Source: Capra hircus (Eukaryota > Chordata > Mammalia > Artiodactyla > Bovidae). Taken from it: DNA of 64,000 nt. A program made the translations under genes and the position numbers. Within the stretch, counting starts at the first letter, position 1. Each line of letters starts with the position of its first letter. The stretch lies in assembly GCF_001704415.2 (NCBI RefSeq), contig NC_030821.1, forward strand, positions 40,283,210 to 40,347,209, written 5' to 3'. The notes under the pieces are model-generated. The model was not told the origin of the DNA and ran no database searches. It worked only from the letters and a program-made list of their open reading frames with translations. Below are positions 56,141 to 64,000 of the stretch, in pieces.

Positions 56141-57245
56141 ATACATCTCCTTCTCATCCTTTCTATTAAATATCCCATTCACAGTCTTCCTTTCATTTTG
56201 TCCAGTTTCCATCTACTTCCTGAACCCAATCAGATAGTTACACTAGCTTCTGTTTTATACTTTCGGCGATTCCTTTTGAACAAATGAGCAGATACATGGC
56301 AATTTTTTATAGTCCCTTCTTTCTTACATTACAAACAGCATACTATAGATACTCTTTTGAACTTTGTCTTTAATATGTGTAGGAAGTCACTCTGTATCAG
56401 TTGATGGGGATTGTCTTAATTCTTTTGTTTTCTTCTGTAGTGTGAAAAATCCAGTACTTTATGCTCAACTCAGACTACTGAACCAGAATTTCTGGCAGAA
56501 AAGCTGATAATTCATATAGTCAATAAGCTCACCAAGTGATTCTTTTCAGTGGAGAAATCTGAGGAACCCTGCTCGACATCTCTACAATTAAGACGTCTAA
56601 AATTAAATTTCAGTTATTTCTTCCTCCAGACTGTCCCACCCTGCAAATATTTTCTTCTTCAATGAATGGTGCCATGATCCACATAATGGCTAACTCAATG
56701 TAAAAGCCTAGGATTTTTGAAACTGATCCTCAATTTCTTACTTTTCTTCATTTTCTGCATAGATTGTATCATTAGGTCCTCTGGAATCTCACCTCATCTT
56801 ATCCCATCTCTTCCCATCTCATTTCTCTCTCTCTCAATACAGGTATAATGTTCCTCTTCATCTTCATTGCCACCATCTTAGCCATTGCTATTTCTCCTCT
56901 GTTCTACTTGTGCAGACTAGTATCTACAAATTTTGATTATTTCAAATTTCTTTTCACTTAATTTCTTTCTCTTTCATCTATGATAAAGTCAAAATCCTTA
57001 GCCTTACAGATTCTGGCCTTGCTTTTACTTGTAAGTTGCACTTTAACTTATAAGCACATACACACTCACACACATGTGCACACACATACATGTATAGTTG
57101 GTATTTTTAGTTAAGGCTTTGTTTTCCCTCTCATCCTAGCATGAGAAAATTAAGAATCAAAGTCAAACTAAAGAAAAAAAACCAACTTTAAAAAAAAATT
57201 TGAACAATTTCTTTTTTCTTTCCAGAACATTTATCTAAAGTGCTC
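56141..57245. other. Mostly unassigned DNA with weak old-repeat traces
   Basis: 56,260-56,410 ('cagcatactatagatactc', 'cactctgtatcag') faintly recalls old L1 3'UTR, and 56,480-56,560 ('accagaatttctggcag', 'aagctcaccaagtgattc') faintly recalls MER5. A CA-rich tract lies at about 57,056-57,095. No gene seen. Confidence 0.4.
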
Positions 57246-57410
57246 ATGTGCTCAGTCATGTCCTACTCTCTGCAACAAGGCAAGAATAATGGAGTGGGTT
57301 GTCATTTTCTCCTCCAGGGGATCTTCCTGACCCAGGGATAGAATCCAAGTCTCTTTTGCCTCCTGTATTGGCAAGCGAATTATTTACCAGTAGTGCCACC
57401 TGGGAAGCCC
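57246..57410 (-). mobile_element. Bov-tA SINE with internal deletion
   Basis: Reverse copy whose 3' end ('tgtgctcagtcatgtcctac') jumps at 'ctgcaac/aaggcaagaa' over ~50 bp normally present ('cccatggactgtagccc...'), then continues to 'gccacctgggaagccc'. Confidence 0.9.
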
Positions 57411-57540
57411 AAGTAGTATTATCATTAGTGGCAGTATAGATCCTATTTCTTTTTCCCTCTTAGACATCAAGGCATGGTGAAGAAGTCTCATTAGACACTG
57501 AAATCTAAACTTTCAAAGCTAAATCTCTCTCTACTCTTCT

Positions 57541-57745
57541 GCAGTATGCCGTAATGATTAAAGTATAGGAATCTGAATCACAGGTCTGGGTTGAGTCTAA
57601 TCTTGTTTCGTATAAGCTTTGTAACTTAGGCAAGTCATTTATCTCTCTGTCTTAATTTGTTCAGCTATAAATGGAGATATTAAGAATATTGATACTCAAG
57701 GTTAGTGAAAGAAGCATGCATGTAAGCACAGTATCAAACACTTTA
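57541..57745 (+). mobile_element. MIR SINE remnant
   Basis: Sense MIR in full order: 'gtaatgattaaagtatagg', 'aatcacaggtctgggttgag', 'ctttgtaacttaggcaagtc', 'tgttcagctataaatgg', 'gtaagcacagtatcaaaca'. The best preserved MIR here. Confidence 0.8.
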
Positions 57746-57767
57746 AAAACTGACTAGTTCAAGTTCT

Positions 57768-57908
57768 CTGTTGTTCAATCACTAAGTCATGTCCAACTCT
57801 TTGCAACACCATGAACTGCAGCATACCAGTCTTCCACTATCTGCCTGAGTTTGCTCAAACTCATGTTCATTGAGTTAGTCATGCCATCCAAGCATCTCAT
57901 CCTCTGTC
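57768..57908 (-). mobile_element. BovB LINE 3' fragment, old
   Basis: Antisense 3' end, 'ctgttgttcaatcactaagtc' to 'catctcatcctctgtcg'. The 'gttgtt' start is the antisense of the AAC-type tail. Ends where a Bov-tA begins. Confidence 0.88.
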
Positions 57909-58095
57909 GCCCCAAGTGGTGCTAGTGGTAAAAAATCCACCTGCCAATGCAGGAGAAAAACAAAAGAGACTCTGGTTCAATTCCTGGGTTGGGAAGATGC
58001 CCTGTAGAAGGAAATGGCCACCCACTCCAGTATTGTTGCCTGAGAAATCCCATGGACAGAGGAGCCTGGCAGGCTATAGCCCATGGAGCTGCCAA
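57909..58095 (+). mobile_element. Bov-tA SINE, long-head subtype
   Basis: 'ccccaagtggtgctagtgg' to 'ggctatagcccatggagctgcc'; the last ~25 bp of the tail are replaced by other sequence. Lies between a BovB piece and an L1. Confidence 0.9.
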
Positions 58096-58104
58096 GAACC
58101 AGAT

Positions 58105-59761
58105 TCTCTGCCCATTTTAAAATCAGAATGTTTGGATATTTTTGATATTAAATTATATTATTTCTTTACAATATTTGTATATTAATCCCTTATCAGATAT
58201 ATCATTTGCAAAAATCTCCTATTCAGTAAGCTATGTTTTCATTTTGTGACAGTTTTCTCCATTCTACCAAAGATTTTCTATTTGATATAGTCACATTCAT
58301 TTCATTTTATTTTTGTTGGTTTTGCCTAAGTAGATACATCCAAAAAGATATTGCTAAGACTGATGTCAATGTTTATTTCTAGGGTTTTTTTTTTTGTTTC
58401 AGGTCTTAAATTTAAGCTATTAATCCATTTTGAATTATTTTCATGTATGGTATAAGAAACTAATTCAGTTTCATTCTTTGCAAGTAGTTGTCCAGTTTTC
58501 CCAACACCATGTATTGAAGAGACTGTCATTTTTTTTCCATGGTACATTCTTGTCTCCCTTGTTGTAGACTATTGGTCATAGAACCATGGGTTTATCTCTG
58601 GGTTCTCTGTTCTGTGTCTGTTGTTTTAATATACTGTACTCTTTTTAATATACTGTAGCTTTATAGTATAGTGTGAAATCCATGCGGTGATACTGCCAGC
58701 TTTGTTTTTCTTCCTCAATATTGTTTTGGCTATCTGAGGCTTGTTTTATTTTGATCATTCTATAAATTTTTTAGGATTATTTGTTCTAATTCTGTGAAAA
58801 ATACCATTGGTATTTTGATAGGGGTTGCATTGTTTTAGGAATACAAACAATAGCCAAAAGAGACATGAAAAGATGCTCAGTATCACTAATTACCTGGGAA
58901 ATGCAAATAAAAATCACAGTGAGATATCACCTCATACCTATCAGAAGGGCTATCATCAAAAGGAAATAAATAACAAGTGTTGACAAGGATGTGGAGAAAA
59001 AAGAACCCTTACTGTTACTGTTAGTAGGAATGTAAGCTGATGCAACCACAATGGAAAACAGTATGGAGGTTCCCCAAAAGTTAAAAATAGAATTAACATA
59101 TGATTCAACAATTTAACTTCTGAGTGTCTTTCCAAAGAAAAGAAAAACTCTAATTAGAAAAGATATATGCATCCCTCTGTTCATTACAGCATTATTTATA
59201 ATAGCCAAGATATGGAAGAAGCTAGTGTCCCTAAATAGATGAATCGATAAAGAGGATATGGTATGTGCATACATGTAAATATATACATACATATATATAC
59301 ATATATAATGAACTACTACTCTGTTATAAAAAAGAATGAAACCTTTTCACTTGCGACAATATGGACTTACTTAGAAGGTATTGTGCTAAGTGAAATAAGC
59401 CTGAAAGAGAAGAACAAATACTGTATGATTTCACTTTAGTGACATCTAAAACAAAACAAAGCAGAAATAAACTTGCAGATCCAGAGAACAAAATGATGAT
59501 TACTTGAGGTGAGGGAGACAGAGGATTGGGAAAAATAAATGAAGGGAATTAAGAGGTAAAAAATTCCAGTTATAAAATAAATGCCATGGAGATGCAATAT
59601 ACACCTTAAGGAATATGATCAATAATACTGTGATAATTTTGTATGGTGATATATGGTTACTAGAATGATGGTGATTAATTAAAATGTATTTAAATGTTGA
59701 ATTATTATGTTAAGCACTTGAAACTATCATAATATTTTATGTCAGCTATACTTCAGTAAAA
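58105..59761 (+). mobile_element. Old L1 with 5' inversion
   Basis: 58,841-59,761 is sense L1: ORF2 end ('agatgctcagtatcac', 'ggaaatgcaaataaaa', 'tagccaagatatggaag') and 3'UTR to 'tatacttcagtaaa'. 58,105-58,840 is the immediately preceding part of ORF2 in antisense ('ctctgcccattttaaaatc', 'caatccattttgaatt'-like, 'caacaccatgtattgaag', 'taggggttgcatt'). The order fits twin priming, as in the other inverted L1, but no TSD is readable and the copy is older. A 73-codon minus frame (58,547-58,326) is an ORF2 shadow. Confidence 0.75.
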
Positions 59762-60730
59762 TAGTGACTCAGTTAACATTAATTGGTATTATAATTAATT
59801 TTACATTTTTCTCTCTATAACGGCCCATTTTGCTGACTTTATCATTATAAAATATAAAAGTAAATTTTACCTTAAAGATGAATTCTAAGATTAATTGATA
59901 ATATTAACAAGGCAATTTAAAATATGCCCAGATATGATTTAACTGCCTAGCACAAATATATGCCTGATATTTACCATTATGGATGAAAACCTATCAGTAA
60001 AGATGTCAAATGAGTTACCAAAAACATTATTGTTTATTGCCTTTCATTGAATCCTAAGTCATAAGTAGTTTTTTTGATGGAATGAAAGATTGAAATTTTA
60101 TACTCTTTATGGATTAATGCGATGGTAGTTTTATTTTAAATCAAGCTAACTATTTTCATTCACTCTGTAGTGTGCAATTTTTGAATGGCCTGGAATAAGA
60201 CAGATAATCCTTTGGACTGAGAAAATGATAAAGAGGCTCAATGCTGATGAAGGGAGGAAGTCAGAGAAGAATAAGGAAAGCAAGATTTGTTCCTCTTTCC
60301 AAAGAGAGGCAAGATACTAGACCTTTCTATAAGGAAACTGAAGCGCACCTTTCTTTCTGAGATTTGAAAGAAAGAGATGCACCACATTTAAATATCTAGA
60401 GTATATCTTCCAGTTAAAAGTGAACCTCGCTAATCATCTGGTGAGGAATAAGAGAATAAAATAGCCTGTGAATAAGTCCTTTTTTGTGGTGTTAAATAAA
60501 GCTAATTATAACGAATATTACATATCGAATGAGTTCAAGAATTCCCCTTGGAAAAAATTGGTTTGTCCTCTACAGAAAAGAACAGAGAATCCAAGTGAGT
60601 TATTTCTACTTGGTAGGGAAATTCTAGTGTCTAAATCATACTCACTTAAGATTTAGTTCAAAGTCTACTATAATTTTTATTTTATATATAATTATTTAAA
60701 TATAATATACAGTTTCATTTGTATGTAACC
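59762..60730. other. AT-rich DNA, no gene seen
   Basis: No recognised element. The 62-codon plus frame at 60,468-60,656 has no supporting feature. Confidence 0.45.
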
Positions 60731-61019
60731 AGTCAATCCTAAAGGAAATCAACCCTAAATATTCATTGGAAGGACTGATGATGAAGCTGAGGCTCCAATA
60801 TTTTGGCCTATACTGACTCATTGGAACAGACCCTGATGCTGGGAAAGATTGAAGGCAAGAGAAGGGGACAACAGAGGATGAGATGGTTGGATGGCATCAC
60901 TGACTCAGTAGACATGATTCTGAGCAAGTTCTATGAAATGTGGACAGGGAAGCCTGGCATGCTACAGTCAGTCCATGGGGTTGCAAAGAGTCAGACAGGA
61001 CTGAACGACTGAACAACAA
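60731..61019 (+). mobile_element. BovB LINE 3' fragment, AAC-tail class
   Basis: 'gtcaatcctaaaggaaatc' to 'gaacgactgaacaacaat'. Older, with indels. First of three contiguous BovB pieces. Confidence 0.92.
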
Positions 61020-61022
61020 TAT

Positions 61023-61407
61023 GTTCAGTTCAGTTCAGTTGCTCAGTCGTGTCCGACTCCTTGCGACCCCATGAATCGCAGCACGCCAGGCCTCCCTGTC
61101 CATCACCAACTCCCGGAGTTCACTCAAACTCACGTCCATCAAGTCAGTGATGCCATCCAGCCATCTCATCCTCTGTCGTCCCCTTCTCCTCCTGCCCCCA
61201 ATCCCTCCCAACATTACTGTCTTTTCCAATGAGTCAGCTCTTCGCATGGGGTGGCCAAAGTACTGGAGTTTCAGCTTTAGCATCATTCCTTCCAAAGAAC
61301 ACCCAGGACTGATCTCCTTTAGGATGGACTGGTTGGATCTCCATGCAGTCCAAGGACTCTCAAGAGTCTTCTCCAACACCACAGTTTAAAAGCATCAATT
61401 CTTCGGC
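61023..61407 (-). mobile_element. BovB LINE 3' fragment, TGAAC-tail class
   Basis: Antisense tail 'gttcagttcagttcagttgc' at left, truncated at 'cttcggc' at right. Near consensus with intact CpGs. A 115-codon minus frame (61,382-61,035) is the RT protein C-terminus. It is wedged between two older forward BovB pieces. Confidence 0.95.
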
Positions 61408-63175
61408 ACAGTGATCAGTGCAAAGAAACAGAGGAAAACAATGGAATGGGAAAGACTAGAGATCTCTCCAAGAAAATTAGAGATACCAAGGGAGCACTTC
61501 ATGCAAAGATGGGCAAATTAAGGACAGAAATGGTATGGACCTAACAGAAGCATAAGATATTAAGAAGAGGTGGCAAGAATACACAGAAGAACTATACAAA
61601 AAAGATCTTTATAAACCAGATAACCATGATGGTGTGATCACTCACCTAGAGCCAGACATCCTGGAGTGAGAAGTCAAGTGGGCCTTAGGAAGCATCACTA
61701 CGAACAAAGCTAGTGGAGGTGATGGAATTCCAGAGCTATTTCAAATCCTAAAAGATGATGCTGTGAAAGTGCTGCACTTAAAATGTCAGCAAATTTGGAA
61801 AACTCAGCAGTGGCCACAGGACTGGAAAAGGTTAGTTTTCACTCCAATCCCAAAGAAATGCAATGCCAAAGAATGCTCAAACCACTGCACAATGGCACTT
61901 ATTTCACAGGCTAGCAAAGTAATGATCAAAATTCTCCAAGGTAGGCTTCAGCAGTATGTGAACCAAGAAATTCCAGATGTTCAAGCTGGATTTGGAAAAG
62001 GCAGTGATCAGAGATCAAATTGCCAATATCCGTTGGATCATAGAAAAGACAAGAGAATTCCAGAGAAACATCTACTTCTGCTTCAATGACTAGACTAAAG
62101 CCTTTGACTGTGTGGATCACCACAAACTGTGGAAAATTCTTCAAGAGATATGAATACCAGACCACCTTACCTGTCCCCTGCAAAACCTGTATGCAGGTCA
62201 AGAAGCAACAGTTAGAACTGGATATGGAACAACAGACTGGTTCCAAGTTGGAAAAGGAGTACGTCAACACTGTATATTGTCACCCTGCTTATTTAACTTC
62301 TATGCAAAGTACATCATGAGAAATGCTGGGCTGGATGATGCACAAGCTGGACACACAAGCACAAAGTTGCTGAGAGAAACATCAATAACCTCAGATATAC
62401 AGATGACACCACTGTTATGGCAGAAAGTGAAGAGGAACTAAAGAGCCTCTTGATGAAAGTGAAAGAGGAGAGGGAAAAAGCTGGCTTAAAACTCAACATT
62501 CAAGAAACAAAGATCATGGAATCTGGTCTCGTCACTTCATGGCAAATAGATGGGGAGACAATAGAAACAGGGACAGATTTTATTTTCTTGGGCTCCAGAA
62601 TCACTGCAGATGGTGATTGCAGCCATGAAATTGAAAGATGCTTGCTCCTTGGAAGAAAATCTAAGACAAACCTAGACAGCATTTTAAACAGCAGAGATAT
62701 TACTTTGCCAACAAAGATTGTATAGTCAAGCCTATGGTTTTCCCAGTAGTCATGTATGGATGTGAGAGTTTCACCATAAAGAAGGCTGAGCACTAAAGAA
62801 TTGTTGCTTTTGAACTGTGGTGTTGGAGAAGACTCTTGAGAGTCCCTTGGACTGCAAAGAGATCAAACCTGTCAATCTTAAAGGAAATCCATCCTGAATA
62901 TTCATTGGAGGGACTGATGCTGAAGTTGAAGTTCTAATACTTTGGCCTACTGATGCGAAAAGCCGACTCATTATAAAAGACCCTGATGCTGGGAAAGATT
63001 GAAGGCAGGAGGAGAAGGGGACAACAGAGGATTAGTTGGTTGGTTGGCATCACTGACTCAATGGACATGAGTTTCAGCAAGCTCTAGGAAATGGTGAAGG
63101 ACAAAGAAGCCTGGGTTATTAGAGTCCATGGGTTCACAAGAGTTGGACGTGACTAAGTGAGTGAACAAAAACAAT
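61408..63175 (+). mobile_element. Longest BovB LINE copy (~1.77 kb), AAC-tail class
   Basis: Starts in the linker before the RT domain ('gtgatcagtgcaaagaaacag') and runs to the 3' end ('gtgagtgaacaaaaacaat'). Broken plus frames keep RT blocks: 61,763-62,089 ('NAKECSNHCTMALISQASK', fingers), a frame-damaged palm, and 62,417-62,725 ('GLKLNIQETKIMESG'). In the palm the DNA reads 'tatacagatgacacc', that is YTDD in place of YADD. Several frameshifts and stops; endonuclease absent; not functional. Confidence 0.95.
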
Positions 63176-63733
63176 AGCGACGACAATAGCAATAACCTGA
63201 AAACAGAGATGGGATGGAATGTTGCTTTAATAATGGAGGTGTTATTTCCTTATGGCCTGTAAGCTAAAGTGATTGAGACTATGGTGAATTAGGACCATGT
63301 AGAGTAGAAAACTTCAGATGTTTCTCTGCTTAAAATAGAAGTGGTTATAAAATATGACTGCAAAGCAGCAACCTTTGCAGGAGATATAACAGTGGCTGCA
63401 AATCTTTTCCCAACATCTTGTTTTAAAATGTAAAGAAAGGCAGTGGAAGCCATTCCAGCATCAAAGACTAGGTTAAGGGCAATACGTTCCCAAGTGCATA
63501 GTCATCCCCTATACTTTGCTTCACCTTCTCTCAACTTCACCTCTAACTCAAGCCAAATCTATTAGTGTAAAATGCTGTACAACTTTAACTTTCTTTGCCC
63601 ACGAGTACCCCACCTCAAAGCATGTTCTGGATATTTTTCTTTTCCTGCCCCTGGACATTTCTAACTCTTGGGCATGAAACCTCAGTCTCAGCCCCCCTCA
63701 GACTTGTAACTTGGAGAAATTTGGGTGACCTTA
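63176..63733. other. Non-repetitive DNA, no gene seen
   Basis: No recognised element or coding signal. Confidence 0.45.
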
Positions 63734-63972
63734 AAACTAACAGGGGTGTTTCTAAGGTGGCTCAGTGGGCAAAGAACCTGCCTGCAATGCAGGAGATGTG
63801 AGTTTCATCCCTCAGTTGGGAAGATCCCGTGGAGGGTGACATGAAAACCCACTTCAGTTCTTGCCTGGAGAATCCCATGGACAGAGGAGCCTTATGGGCT
63901 ATAGTACATGGGGTTGCAAAGAGTCGGACATGACTGAAGTGCCTGAGCACACATACAAACTAACAGGAGATG
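63734..63972 (+). mobile_element. Bov-tA SINE with ~15-bp TSD
   Basis: AAACTAACAGGGGTG (63,734-63,748) and AAACTAACAGGAGATG (63,957-63,972) flank a full-length forward copy ending 'gtgcctgagcacacatac'. Confidence 0.94.
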
Positions 63973-64000
63973 TGAGAGAGTTAGTGAATGCCTTCCCAGT

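Noticed and set aside
1..64000. tRNA genes suggested by the many tRNA-like boxes
   Set aside because: All such boxes seen belong to Bov-tA, CHR or MIR SINEs, which are tRNA-derived. None has an intact cloverleaf with flanking unique DNA.
1..64000. Regularly spaced repeats resembling a CRISPR array
   Set aside because: Repeats are dispersed SINEs in both orientations at irregular distances in a mammalian genome. No array exists.

Overview
The window is nuclear DNA from a ruminant, most likely a bovid (cattle, sheep, goat or buffalo type). The evidence is the repeat content: many tRNA-headed Bov-tA SINEs, a dimeric Bov-A2 SINE, CHR-type SINEs shared by cetaceans, hippos and ruminants, and twelve pieces of the RTE-type LINE BovB. 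These sit among older mammalian repeats: L1, L2, MIR, a Tc/mariner-like DNA transposon and retroviral solo LTRs. I cannot tell the species. I see no complete protein-coding gene. Nearly all open frames are chance frames or decayed retrotransposon reverse transcriptase (RT).

Layout. 1-20,000: AT-rich intergenic or intronic DNA with scattered Bov-tA copies, an inverted-orientation L1 fragment near 8.2-9.1 kb and L2 remnants near 12.2-13.0 and 17.5-18.5 kb. 20,000-34,800: more SINEs, a DNA transposon split by a SINE (26.1-26.8 kb), a repeat-poor block (28.6-30.3 kb) and an old L1 with 5'UTR, ORF1 and an internally deleted ORF2 (31.2-33.8 kb). 34,800-38,700: a block with almost no interspersed repeats containing one strong CpG island (about 37,460-37,960), probably a promoter; two good splice-donor matches on the minus strand suggest a first exon of a leftward gene I cannot name. 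38,700-47,100: the most heavily layered part, with two LTRs about 100 bp apart, an ancient L1 3'UTR cut by an LTR, a SINE and a 1 kb BovB piece, and a 5'-inverted L1 carrying its own BovB. 47,100-64,000: a long L2 remnant (49.1-51.3 kb), a Bov-A2 dimer, an (AT)n microsatellite, a second inverted L1 (58.1-59.8 kb) and a cluster of three BovB pieces (60.7-63.2 kb).

The parts work together as a history of retroposition. BovB supplies the enzyme believed to move Bov-tA and Bov-A2, and every BovB copy here is 5'-truncated or broken. Many insertions keep readable target-site duplications (TSDs), so their relative order can be read. The most unusual items are a 21-nt SINE-tail insertion with a perfect 13-bp TSD, SINE 'heads' lacking their 3' ends yet flanked by perfect TSDs, and the unassigned CpG-island promoter. 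No new enzyme system or RNA gene was found. All family names come from recognising consensus sequences by eye, not from a search, and boundaries without a stated TSD may be off by about 10-30 bp.
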